Assembly: GCF_000165795.1 (NCBI RefSeq)
Contig: NZ_CM001022.1
Span: 806,001-870,000 of the forward strand
Direction: 5' to 3'
Origin: Aminomonas paucivorans DSM 12260
Lineage (GTDB): Bacteria > Synergistota > Synergistia > Synergistales > Synergistaceae
DNA length: 64,000 nucleotides
Below are positions 33,203 through 42,700 of this stretch, piece after piece (positions within the stretch are counted from its first letter, which is position 1; each line of letters opens with the position of its first letter). The notes beneath the pieces are model-generated. The model saw only the letters and a list, made by a program, of their open reading frames with translations. It searched no databases and was not told the DNA's origin. The translations under genes were made by a program, and so were the position numbers.

Positions 33203-35568
33203 GGGACATGAACGAACGGATCGCACGGTTGCGCAAAGAGAGTTTCGAGACCCGGCCCAGCATTTCCATCGAGCGGGCCCTGCTCACCACGGAGTTCTAC
33301 CTGGAGAACGGGGGCAAGTATTCCGTCCCCGTGACCCGGGCGCTGAACTTCCGGAACCTCTGCGAGAAGAAGGAGATCTACATCGGTCCCGACGACCTCA
33401 TCGTGGCCGAGAGGGGACCCCGTCCCAAGTCGGTTTCCACCTTTCCGGAGCTGAACTGCCATTCCGCGGAGGACCTGGAGATCCTCAACTCCCGGCCCAT
33501 GACGAATTACGCCGTGGACCCTAAGGACATCGACGTCTACCGGGAAAAGGTGATCCCCTACTGGCGGGGACGCTCCATGCGGGACCGGGCCTTTGCCCAG
33601 ATCCCCCGGGAGTGGATGGACCTCTACGAGGCGGGCTGCTTCACCGAGTTCATGGAGCAGCGGGCCCCGGGACACACCGTCATGGGCGGTCAGATCTACC
33701 GCCTGGGCATGGAGGACTTCCAGGCCAAGATCGCCGAGGCCCAGACCAAGCTGGACTGGCTGAACGACCCGCACGCCAACGAGCGCAACGAGGAACTCAA
33801 GGCCATGTCCATCTCCTGCGACGCGGCGATCCTCTTCGCCCGGCGCCACGCGGAGCTGGCGGAGAAGATGGCCGCCAGCGAGACGAACCCGGTCCGCAAG
33901 GCGGAGCTGGAGAAGATCGCCTCGGTGTGCCGCTGGGTGCCCGCCCACGCCCCCCGGGATTTCTGGGAGGCCCTGCAGATGTACTGGTTCGTCCACCTGG
34001 GAACCATCACTGAACTCAACGGCTGGGACGCCATGAGCCCGGGGCACCTGGACCAGCACCTGGCGCCCTTCTATGAGAAGGGCGTCGCGGAGGGCACCCT
34101 AGATCGGGAAAAGGCCAAGGAGCTTCTCTCCTGCTTCTGGATCAAGGTCAACAACACCCCCGCACCCCCGAAGGTGGGGGTCACCGCAGCGGAAAGCGGC
34201 ACCTACAACGACTTCACCCAGATCAACCTGGGGGGGCTGAAGAGGGACGGCTCCGACGGCACCAGCGAGGTGTCCTACCTGGTTCTGGAAGTGTTGGACG
34301 AGCTGCAGCTGCTCCAGCCCCAGGTGAGCGTGCAGATCTCCGGCCGCACCCCGGAGCGGTTCCTGAAGGCGGCGGGGAAGGTCATCCGCCGGGGTTCGGG
34401 CTACCCCTCCGTGTTCAACGCGGACATGGTGATCCAGGAACAGGTCCGGGTGGGGAAGACCCCCGAGGACGCCCGGGAGGGCGGCACCAGCGGCTGCGTG
34501 GAGACGGGCTGCTTCGGCAGGGAGGCCTACCTCCTCCATGGTTACCTGAACACCCCCAAAATCCTGGAGCTGACCCTCCACAACGGGGTGGACCCCCTGA
34601 CGGGCAAGCAGGTGGGGCTGCGCACGGGAGACCTGGCCTCCTTCCGGGACTTCGAGGACCTTTACGCCGCCTTCGTGAAGCAGCTCAACCACGTGGTGGA
34701 CGTGAAGATCCGCAACGACAACTTCCTCCAGCGCATGTTCGCCGCCTACGCCCCCGCCCCCTTCCTGTCCGTCCTGGTGGAGGGATGCATCGAAAACGGC
34801 CGGGACTACTACGACGGAGGCCCCAAGTACAACAGCGACTACATCCAGTGCTGCGGCATCGGCACCATCACCGACAGCCTGTCGGTGCTGAAGAAGCACG
34901 TCTTCGAGGATCGGAAGGTGGCCCTGGCGGACCTGGTGAAGGCCTGCGACGACAACTGGCAGGGGCACGAGGAGCTGCGCCAGTTCGTGTGGAACAAGAC
35001 CCCCTTCTTCGGCAACGACGACGACTACGCGGACTCCCTGATGCAGCGGGTGTACGCTTCCCTCTTCGAGGCCATCGACGGGAAGCACTCCCCCAAGGGG
35101 CCCACGTATCACCTGAACATGCTGTCCACCACCTGCCACGTGTACTTCGGCAAGAAGCTGGGGGCCACGCCCAACGGCCGGTTCGCCCTCCTGCCCGAGT
35201 CCGACGGCACCTCCCCCTCCCATGGGGCGGATCGCCACGGCCCCACGGCGGTGGTGAAGTCCCTGGGCAAGATGGACCAGGTGAAGTCCGGCGGCACCCT
35301 GCTGAACCAGCGCTTCCTTCCCTCCGTCCTGGCGGGGGAGGAGGGCATCGAGAAGCTGGCCCAGCTGATCCGTACCTACTTCCGCATGGGAGGGCACCAC
35401 ATCCAGTTCAACGTGGTGGACTCCGCCACCCTGCGGGATGCCCAGAAGAGCCCGGACCAGTACCGGGACCTGCTGGTGCGCGTGGCGGGCTACAGCGACT
35501 ACTTCGTGGATCTGGATCAGTACCACCAGGAGGAGATCATCGCCCGCACCGCCCAGGAAGAGTTCTAA
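33199..35568 (+). CDS. hypD: Glycyl radical enzyme, HypD-like trans-4-hydroxy-L-proline dehydratase
   Basis: 789 residues counted from ATG 33199; ATG 33208 has better RBS spacing. Thiyl cysteine C433 and E435 (SGCVETGCFG) and glycyl radical G764 (RVAGYSDYF). Active-site residues I recall for characterised HypD all occur here one position earlier: F151, H159, D277, S333, D338, F339, C433, E435, T644, G764. HypD removes water from trans-4-hydroxyproline to give pyrroline-5-carboxylate, normally reduced to proline by ProC; no proC lies in the window. Close relatives cleave isethionate or dehydrate diols, so the residue match carries the assignment. Anaerobic and oxygen-sensitive. Confidence 0.82.
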   Translation: MRDMNERIARLRKESFETRPSISIERALLTTEFYLENGGKYSVPVTRALNFRNLCEKKEIYIGPDDLIVAERGPRPKSVSTFPELNCHSAEDLEILNSRPMTNYAVDPKDIDVYREKVIPYWRGRSMRDRAFAQIPREWMDLYEAGCFTEFMEQRAPGHTVMGGQIYRLGMEDFQAKIAEAQTKLDWLNDPHANERNEELKAMSISCDAAILFARRHAELAEKMAASETNPVRKAELEKIASVCRWVPAHAPRDFWEALQMYWFVHLGTITELNGWDAMSPGHLDQHLAPFYEKGVAEGTLDREKAKELLSCFWIKVNNTPAPPKVGVTAAESGTYNDFTQINLGGLKRDGSDGTSEVSYLVLEVLDELQLLQPQVSVQISGRTPERFLKAAGKVIRRGSGYPSVFNADMVIQEQVRVGKTPEDAREGGTSGCVETGCFGREAYLLHGYLNTPKILELTLHNGVDPLTGKQVGLRTGDLASFRDFEDLYAAFVKQLNHVVDVKIRNDNFLQRMFAAYAPAPFLSVLVEGCIENGRDYYDGGPKYNSDYIQCCGIGTITDSLSVLKKHVFEDRKVALADLVKACDDNWQGHEELRQFVWNKTPFFGNDDDYADSLMQRVYASLFEAIDGKHSPKGPTYHLNMLSTTCHVYFGKKLGATPNGRFALLPESDGTSPSHGADRHGPTAVVKSLGKMDQVKSGGTLLNQRFLPSVLAGEEGIEKLAQLIRTYFRMGGHHIQFNVVDSATLRDAQKSPDQYRDLLVRVAGYSDYFVDLDQYHQEEIIARTAQEEF

Positions 35569-35626
35569 AGCCGACGGCTTCCGGCCGGGGGCCGCAAACC
35601 CCGGTCTTTCTCGAACCACCCTCCCC

Positions 35627-35670
35627 GGAAGGAGCGGGGCGCCCTCGGGCGTCCCGCTCCTTCCCCTTTT
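35627..35670 (+). terminator. Terminator after the dehydratase gene
   Basis: GGAAGGAGCGGG (35627-35638) pairs with CCCGCTCCTTCC (35653-35664), with an inner GCCC/GGGC stem, followed by CCTTTTC. Confidence 0.8.
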
Positions 35671-35749
35671 CGGGGCCGCGTCGCGCAAGAATATGGTATC
35701 GTTTTCCCGTACCGGAGGTTCCAGCGTGGTTAGCAGAGGAGGATGAAGG

Positions 35750-37546
35750 ATGCACACACGACGGGGGACGGTGCGCGGAAGCTGGGTGGTGGCCCTGGGC
35801 CTTTTGGGCTGTCTTTGGGCAGGGATGGTCTGCGCCGCCATGGGGACCGTGCGGAGCTTGGCCTTTGACGGCCTCGTGGAGGACCGTCTGGGGACCGGCG
35901 AAAACATCCAGGGAGACGGCAAGAAGGATTTGGCCTTCTCGGTGACCCTGGAGGGAGCCGGGGCGGTGGTGGGGGCGGAACTGAAGCACCTGACCACCGG
36001 AATGGTCTGGGACACCGTCCCGGGGAACGGACGCCCCACCCTGGGGGTCCTGGACGAAAGCGGTGGGCTCCTGAACCAGGGCAACAGCCGCCTTCCCGCC
36101 GTGGCGTTTCTCCTGGGGACTCGGCTTCGGCTGGTGGTCTCGGAGCTGGCGGGGGAGGCAGCCAAGGGCGGGGAGTATGAGGTGACGGTGCGTTTTCTGG
36201 ACCGAAGCGAGGCCAAGGGACGGGTCCACGCGGCTCCGGTGACGCTGACCGTCTCCCCCACGTCCACCCTGACGCCCACGCCCGCTGCGGGTTTTTCGCC
36301 TTCCCCCAGCGCTGCTTCCGGGGCTCCCCGGATCCTGGAGGCTCGGGTGGAGGGGCCCTCGGACCGGGACCTGGTCGGCCAGGGAGAGGCCCTGAAGGGC
36401 AACGGAACCCCGGACTGGCGGGTGCGGGTGAAGCTGCAGGGACGGGGGATCATCACGGGAATCCGGTTCAGCAACCACCGGGGGCCGGAGGGGACCTGGG
36501 ACACCCTGAAGGACAACGGGCGTTGGCTGGTGGTGGTGACCCGTCCTTCCACGGAGATCCTCACCCGGGCGGACGGGACGTTGCGGGTGCCCTTCCGCGA
36601 CCAGACGGAGCTGGTGCTCTTCCTGGAGGACAACGGAAGCCTGAGTCGCCCTGAAACCCGGTCCCAGCTCACCCTGACCCTGGAGGACGGAACCCTCCTC
36701 ACCCGGGATGCGGCTCCCGCCGCGTTGCCCGAGGGGGCCCCGACCCTGACGGAGTTCAAGGGGCCCGAGGCGTCGGACTTCGACCTGCTGGGCCCCGGGG
36801 AGAACCGGGGCGGGGACTTCGACCGGGATCGGCGCTTCACGGTGGTGGTCCAGGGCAAGGGCGTCCTCACCGGGGCCAAGCTGCGCTCCCTCAAGGGGGA
36901 CGGGGCCTGGGACACCATTCCGGGAAACAAGATCGCCCTGCTGGGGGTGGCCCGAGAGGGGAAGACGGAGTTTCTGAACCGGGGCGACGGGTCCCTGCGC
37001 CTGCCCGTGAGCGGCACCACCCCCCTGAGCCTCTACGCGGGGGGAGACGCCGCGGGAACGGGCCCCTTCCGGGTGAGCCTGGTGTTCGAGGACGGCCGGG
37101 TCCTGGAGAAGGAGACGGGAACCGTTGCCGCCCCGGCCAAGCCTGCCGCGGCTCCGAAGCTCGCCATCCTGGGTCGGCCCCTCTCCCTGAAGGGAGATCG
37201 GGTGGGAGGAGACGAGCTGCTCCGGGGGAACGGCAAGGTGGACTGGGGCTTTTCCGTCCGTCTGGACGGGAAGGGCACCCTCAAGGCCCTCCTGGTGCGT
37301 GCCACCACGGGCGGAGGCGTCTGGGACACCGTCCCGGGGAACCGGAACGGCTTGGTGGGAGTCCGCAAGCCCGGCGGGGCGTATCTGAACGCCTCGGACG
37401 GGAGCGTGTCGGTCCCCGTGAACGGGGCCCTCGTCCTGCAGCTCTGGATGGAGGACAACAAGTCCCTGAGCCGCAAGAAAGGTTCCGTCCGGGTGGAGGC
37501 CCTCTTCGAGGACGGCTCCAAGGCGGTTCGGGATCTGCGCTGGTAG
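35750..37546 (+). CDS. Secreted protein with four WDT-PGN repeats
   Basis: 598 residues. Signal peptide about 9-29 (GSWVVALGLLGCLWAGMVCA). Four diverged tandem units of about 115-130 residues follow (roughly 32-160, 190-325, 335-450, 468-598). Each has a G-x-G-x-x-D opening strand, a WDT(V/I/L)PGN-type core (VWDTVPGNGRPTLGV, TWDTLKDNGRWLV, AWDTIPGNKIALLGV, VWDTVPGNRNGLVGV), a (L/Y)LN-x-x-D/N-x-S segment and an FEDG-type closing strand. A Ser/Thr/Pro/Ala-rich linker (about 168-190) separates units 1 and 2. Beta-rich, probably surface or periplasmic. The repeat family is not recognised; function unknown. Confidence 0.75.
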   Translation: MHTRRGTVRGSWVVALGLLGCLWAGMVCAAMGTVRSLAFDGLVEDRLGTGENIQGDGKKDLAFSVTLEGAGAVVGAELKHLTTGMVWDTVPGNGRPTLGVLDESGGLLNQGNSRLPAVAFLLGTRLRLVVSELAGEAAKGGEYEVTVRFLDRSEAKGRVHAAPVTLTVSPTSTLTPTPAAGFSPSPSAASGAPRILEARVEGPSDRDLVGQGEALKGNGTPDWRVRVKLQGRGIITGIRFSNHRGPEGTWDTLKDNGRWLVVVTRPSTEILTRADGTLRVPFRDQTELVLFLEDNGSLSRPETRSQLTLTLEDGTLLTRDAAPAALPEGAPTLTEFKGPEASDFDLLGPGENRGGDFDRDRRFTVVVQGKGVLTGAKLRSLKGDGAWDTIPGNKIALLGVAREGKTEFLNRGDGSLRLPVSGTTPLSLYAGGDAAGTGPFRVSLVFEDGRVLEKETGTVAAPAKPAAAPKLAILGRPLSLKGDRVGGDELLRGNGKVDWGFSVRLDGKGTLKALLVRATTGGGVWDTVPGNRNGLVGVRKPGGAYLNASDGSVSVPVNGALVLQLWMEDNKSLSRKKGSVRVEALFEDGSKAVRDLRW

Positions 37547-37574
37547 GAGGTTTCTCGAAGGGAACGTCTGAATC

Positions 37575-37619
37575 GGGAGGGCCGGGGCTCCGAAGGGAGC
37601 CCGGCCCTCCCGCGTTTCG
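37575..37619 (+). terminator. Hairpin terminator after the repeat protein gene
   Basis: GGGAGGGCCGGGGCTCC and GGGAGCCCGGCCCTCCC arms around GAA, followed by CGCGTTTC. Confidence 0.65.
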
Positions 37620-37632
37620 AGGGGGTGGCTTG

Positions 37633-39582
37633 ATGAAGGGATGGGAACGGCTGGCGTGGGCGCTCTGCTGCATCCTCTTGGTTTCCGGAGGGGCCTGGGG
37701 GGCTCCCCGGTACGACGTGGTGGTGGTGGGGGCCGGGGCGGGGGGCTGCGCCGCAGCCATCCAGGGGGCCCGCATGGGAGCCCGGGTGGCGTTGGTGGAG
37801 GAGTCTTCCTGGATCGGGGGGCAGATGACCGGGGCGGCGGTGTCCACCATGGACGACCAGGGACGCAACCGTTCCGGGATCTACCGGGAGCTTCTGGACC
37901 GGGTCCGGGAGCACTACGCCCGCCTGGGTCGGGGGATCTCCACCTGCTACTGGGGGGCGGACACGGCGGCCTTCGAGCCCCGGGTGGGGCAGCAGGTCCT
38001 CACCGATCTGCTCCGGGAGGCCCAGGGAAGCGGCGGGTCCGTGGACCTGTTCCTGCGCACCCGTCCCGTGGCGGCCGCCCGGGAGGGAGACCGGCTGGTG
38101 GCCGTGTCGTTCCTGCGGGAGGGGTTGTTCCCCCTGGAACTCTCCGGGAAGGTCTTCGTGGACGCCACGGAGTGCGGCGACCTGATCCCCCTGACCGGGG
38201 CCCGATACCGGGCGGGAAACCGCATCTCCCCGAACCTGGACCTGGAGGCGAACATCCAGGACCTCACCCAGGTGGCGGTGGTGCGGCGGTACCCCGAGGG
38301 ACTCCCCCGGGAGCTTCGGGTTCCCGCAGACCCGCCGGGGTACCGGGAGGCCCTGCCCCGTTTCCGCAAGGTGGTGACCCGGGACGGGAACCGGTGGCCC
38401 GGGAAGTATCCCTTCGACATCCCCTCCCACAACGCCTACCGGGGGCTTCCGGACCCCGCCAACCCCCTGCCCGTATCGGCGGACGTGCCGGACACCTGGG
38501 GGAACGTGACCAAGACGGGGATCAACTGGGCAAACGACTACCCCGCCAACGGGGGGGAGAAGCCGGGGCTTTCGGTGCGTTATCTGGAGGACCGGGCCAC
38601 CCGGAGGGAGGTGGACCGACTGGCCCTTCTGCGGACCCTCCAGTTCCTGCGCTACTTCCAGACGGAACTGGGCCTGGAGGACTGGTCCGTGGACCGGGAC
38701 CAGGGCTTCTCCGGCCCCAGCGCCTCCCGCTGGGAGTCCTGGAAGGTCCTCTCCCCGGACCTGGCCCCGATCCTGGAGAGCTTCCCTCCCTTTCCCTACG
38801 TCCGGGAAAGCCGTCGCATCCTGGGGCTTCTCACCCTCACCGCCTCGGACATCCGCCGGGACCGGAGCACCGGGAAGGCCCTGAAGCGCTTCCCCCACGC
38901 CTTCGCCCTGGGGGAGTACCCCATCGACATCCACGGCAGCCACCTGGACCGCTACCTGGAGCACGACCTGGGGGAGGGGGCGGATACCTTCCCCAAGACC
39001 TGGGTGCCCAGCGAGGGGGTCTTCCAGGTGCCCTTCGAGGTGTTCGTGCCGGAGCGGGTCGACGGCCTGGTGGCGGCGGAGAAGAACCTGTCCGTCTCCC
39101 GGATGGTGAACGGGGCGATCCGTCTCCAGCCCATCGCCCTGCTCACGGGGCAGGCGGCGGGAGCCCTGGCTGCCCTGGCGGCCCGGGAGGGGGTGCCCCC
39201 CCGGGCGGTGGATCCCCTGAAGGTGCAGGTTGCCCTCTGGCAGGGGCGATCCCATTTGTCCATGGACCGGTTCGACGACGTGCCCGACGAGTCTCCCTGG
39301 TGGCCCGGGGTGGAGGCGGCGACCCTGTACGGCTGGCTGGCCCCCTTCTCGGACCGGTCCTTCGCCCCCCTGTTGCCCCTTTCCGCCCGTCAGGCTGCGG
39401 GGCTGCTGGCCGCAGCGGGGTTCGAGGCTCCCGAGGCCTGGTCGGCGGCCCCCTCGGGGACCTGGGTCTCCCGGGAGGAGTTCTCCCGGGTCCTGGAGGG
39501 AGGGGCGCTGAGGGGACCCGAGTCCGTGACCCGGGGAGAGGCTCTCCGAGAGGTCCTCCGCAGGAGGACGACGAATCCGTAA
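37633..39582 (+). CDS. Secreted FAD-dependent oxidoreductase (FAD_oxidored family)
   Basis: 649 residues, ATG 37633 with GGGGGTGG upstream. Residues 1-24 are a signal peptide (LAWALCCILLVSGGAWG). No twin-arginine is visible. The dinucleotide-binding motif DVVVVGAGAGGCAAAIQGAR (about 28-47), then ESSWIGGQMTGAAVSTMDD, place it in the PF12831-type FAD oxidoreductases. VFVDATECGDLIPLTGARY, a substrate-domain insert, and a late VAAEKNLSVSRMVNGAIRLQPIA segment complete the flavin domain. The last roughly 100 residues look like an S-layer-homology-type helical tail. Substrate unknown; secretion of a flavoprotein suggests cofactor insertion outside or unusual export. Confidence 0.82.
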   Translation: MKGWERLAWALCCILLVSGGAWGAPRYDVVVVGAGAGGCAAAIQGARMGARVALVEESSWIGGQMTGAAVSTMDDQGRNRSGIYRELLDRVREHYARLGRGISTCYWGADTAAFEPRVGQQVLTDLLREAQGSGGSVDLFLRTRPVAAAREGDRLVAVSFLREGLFPLELSGKVFVDATECGDLIPLTGARYRAGNRISPNLDLEANIQDLTQVAVVRRYPEGLPRELRVPADPPGYREALPRFRKVVTRDGNRWPGKYPFDIPSHNAYRGLPDPANPLPVSADVPDTWGNVTKTGINWANDYPANGGEKPGLSVRYLEDRATRREVDRLALLRTLQFLRYFQTELGLEDWSVDRDQGFSGPSASRWESWKVLSPDLAPILESFPPFPYVRESRRILGLLTLTASDIRRDRSTGKALKRFPHAFALGEYPIDIHGSHLDRYLEHDLGEGADTFPKTWVPSEGVFQVPFEVFVPERVDGLVAAEKNLSVSRMVNGAIRLQPIALLTGQAAGALAALAAREGVPPRAVDPLKVQVALWQGRSHLSMDRFDDVPDESPWWPGVEAATLYGWLAPFSDRSFAPLLPLSARQAAGLLAAAGFEAPEAWSAAPSGTWVSREEFSRVLEGGALRGPESVTRGEALREVLRRRTTNP

Positions 39583-39607
39583 ACGGGGGTTTCTTACGCT
39601 CCGTACT

Positions 39608-39616
39608 TGCTATAAT
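39608..39616 (+). promoter_or_regulatory. Extended -10 promoter of nifJ
   Basis: TGCTATAAT is a consensus extended -10; no good -35 is seen at the correct distance. Transcription would start near 39622, about 95 bases ahead of the gene. Confidence 0.6.
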
Positions 39617-39717
39617 GGTCCAGCTTGGGGCAACAGGGCGGAGGCATGCGACACAAGAGAAAGCCCAACGGCTCTTCCGGCCCCGAAGAGACGGGCGAAT
39701 CCGAGGAGGTTGAAAGC

Positions 39718-42700
39718 ATGCGACCGAAAGTAACCCTGGACGGTAACGAAGCGGCGGCGTACGTAGCTCACGCCACCAACGAGGTCATTGCCATCTACCC
39801 GATCACCCCTTCCTCCAACATGGGGGAGTGGGCGGATCAATGGAGTTCCGAGGGGCGCCCCAACATCTGGGGAGCCGTTCCCAGCGTCACGGAGATGCAG
39901 AGCGAGGCCGGGGCCAGCGGGGCCTACCACGGAGCGCTGCAGGCGGGTGCCCTGGGCACCACCTTCACCGCATCCCAGGGGCTGCTGCTCATGATCCCCA
40001 ACATGTACAAGATCGCAGGGGAACTCACCAGCACGGTGATGCACGTCTCCGCGCGAACCCTGGCGGCCCATGCCCTCTCCATCTTCGGGGACCACGCGGA
40101 CGTCATGGCGGTGCGTTCCACCGGGTGGGCCCTGTTGGCCTCCGCCTCGGTGCAGGAGGTCATGGACCTGGCCCTCGTCGCCCAGGCGGCTACCCTGGAG
40201 GGACGGGTGCCCGTCCTGCACTTCTTCGACGGGTTCCGCACGAGCCACGAGGTCTCCAAGGTGGAACAGCTGGGCTACGACGACATGAAGGCCCTGATCG
40301 ACGACGATCTGGTGCGGGCACACCGGGATCGGGCCATGAATCCCGATGCCCCCTTCATCCGGGGCACCGCCCAGAACCCGGACACCTTCTTCCAGTCCAT
40401 GGAGTCCCGGAATCCCTACTACTACGCCATGTCCGACTCGGTGCAGCGGGCCATGGACCGGTTCGCCAAGGTCGTGGGTCGGCGGTACCACCTCTTCGAC
40501 TACGTGGGGGCTCCCGACGCGGAGCGGGTGCTGGTCCTCATGGGCTCCGGCGCCGACGTGGCCCAGGAGTGCGTGGAGCACCTGGTGTCCAAGGGGGAGA
40601 AGGTGGGCCTCGTGAAGGTTCGTCTCTTCCGGCCCTTCCGTTCGGACCTGCTCCTGGAGGCCCTGCCCGCCACGGTACGGGCGGTGGCGACCCTGGACCG
40701 CTGCAAGGAGCCGGGAGCCCCGGGGGAGCCTCTCTACATGGATGTTCTGGAGGCCCTGTCCCATCGCCCCGACGTGATGGTGGTGGGAGGGCGGTACGGC
40801 CTCTCCTCCAAGGACTTCACCCCCGCCATGGTGAAGGGGGTCTACGACGAGCTGAACAAGCTGGAGCCCAAGAACGGATTCACCGTGGGCATCGAGGACG
40901 ACGTGACGGGGCTTTCCCTGGAATACGACCGCTCCTTCGACACGGAGGATCCCAAGACGGTGCGCTGCCTCTTCTTCGGCCTGGGTTCCGACGGGACGGT
41001 GGGGGCCAACAAGAACTCCATCAAGATCATCGGGGAGGACACGGACAACTACGCCCAGGGCTACTTCGTCTACGACTCCAAGAAGTCCGGAGGCCTCACC
41101 ACGTCCCACCTGCGCTTCGGGCCCAAGCCCCTGCGCTCCTCCTACCTCATCGACAAGGCGGGTTTCGTGGCCTGCCACCAGTTCTCCTTCCTGGAGCGGC
41201 TGAACGTCCTCAAGAACGCCGTCCCCGGAGGGGTCTTCCTGCTCAACAGCCCCTTCGGCCCCGAGGAGGTCTGGAACCACCTCCCCCGGACCATCCAGGG
41301 GGAGATCCTGACCAAGAAGCTCCGCTTCTACGTCATCGACGCGGTGACCATCGCCAAGGAGACGGGCATGGGCAACCGCATCAACACCATCATGCAGACC
41401 TGCTTCTTCGCCATCAGCGGGGTGCTTCCCAAGGACGAGGCCATCGGGGCCATCAAGAAGTCCATCAAGAAGACCTATGGCAAGAAGGGCGAGGCGGTGG
41501 TGAAGCAGAACATCGACGCCGTGGACGCCACCCTGGCGAACCTCTACGAGGTGAAGGTCCCGGGAGAGGTCACCAGCTCCTTCGACCTGAAGCCCCCCGT
41601 GTCCCCGGAGGCTCCCGCCTTCGTGCGGGAGGTGCTGGCCCCCATGATGGTGGACGACGGGGACTCGGTCCCCGTGTCCGCTCTCCCCGTGGACGGCACC
41701 TACCCCAGCGGCACCACCCAGTACGAGAAGCGCAACACCGCCATCGACATCCCCGTGTGGGATCCCGCCACCTGCATCCAGTGCGGCAAGTGCTCCCTGG
41801 TGTGTCCCCATGCGGCCATCCGGGCCAAGGTCTACGACCCCAAGCTGCTGGAGGGGGCTCCGGCCACCTTCAAGTCCACCGACGCCAAGTGGAAGGACTT
41901 CCCGGGGATGAAGTTCACCGTCCAGGTGGCCCCGGAGGACTGCATCGGCTGCGGCCTGTGCGTGCAGAACTGTCCCGCCAAGAACAAGGCGGAGCCGGAG
42001 CGCAAGGCCATCAACATGGAGCTTCAGATGCCCCTGCGGGATGCGGAGGCGGCCAACTGGGACTACTTCCTCGCCCTGCCGGAGATGGACCGAGGCAAGG
42101 TGAACCACGGGACGGTGAAGGACGTGCAGCTCCTGCACCCCCTCTTCGAGTTCTCCGGGGCCTGCGGCGGCTGCGGCGAGACCCCCTACGTCAAGCTCAC
42201 CTCCCTGCTCTTCGGGGACCGCATGATGGTGGCCAACGCCACGGGGTGCTCCTCCATCTACGGGGGCAACCTGCCCACCACCCCCTGGACTGTGAACGCC
42301 CAGGGCCGGGGCCCCGTCTGGAACAACTCCCTCTTCGAGGACTGCGCGGAGTTCGGCCTGGGCTTCCGCCTGGCCCTGGACCAGAAGGCGGATTACGCCT
42401 CCCTCCTGCTGAGGAAACTGGCCCCGGAGGTGGGGGATGACCTGGTGGCCTCCATCCTGGAGGCGAAGCAGGCCACGGAGGGGGAGATCTTCCAGCAGCG
42501 GGAGCGCATCGCCGTGCTGGAGGACAAGCTGTGCCGGATGGGGACCCCGGAGGCGACGGAACTGCTCTCGGTGGCCTACGCCCTGGCCAAGCGCAGCGTC
42601 TGGATCATGGGCGGGGACGGCTGGGCCTACGACATCGGCTACGGCGGCCTGGACCACGTGCTCTCCACGAGCCGGAACGTCAACGTCCTGGTGCTGGACA

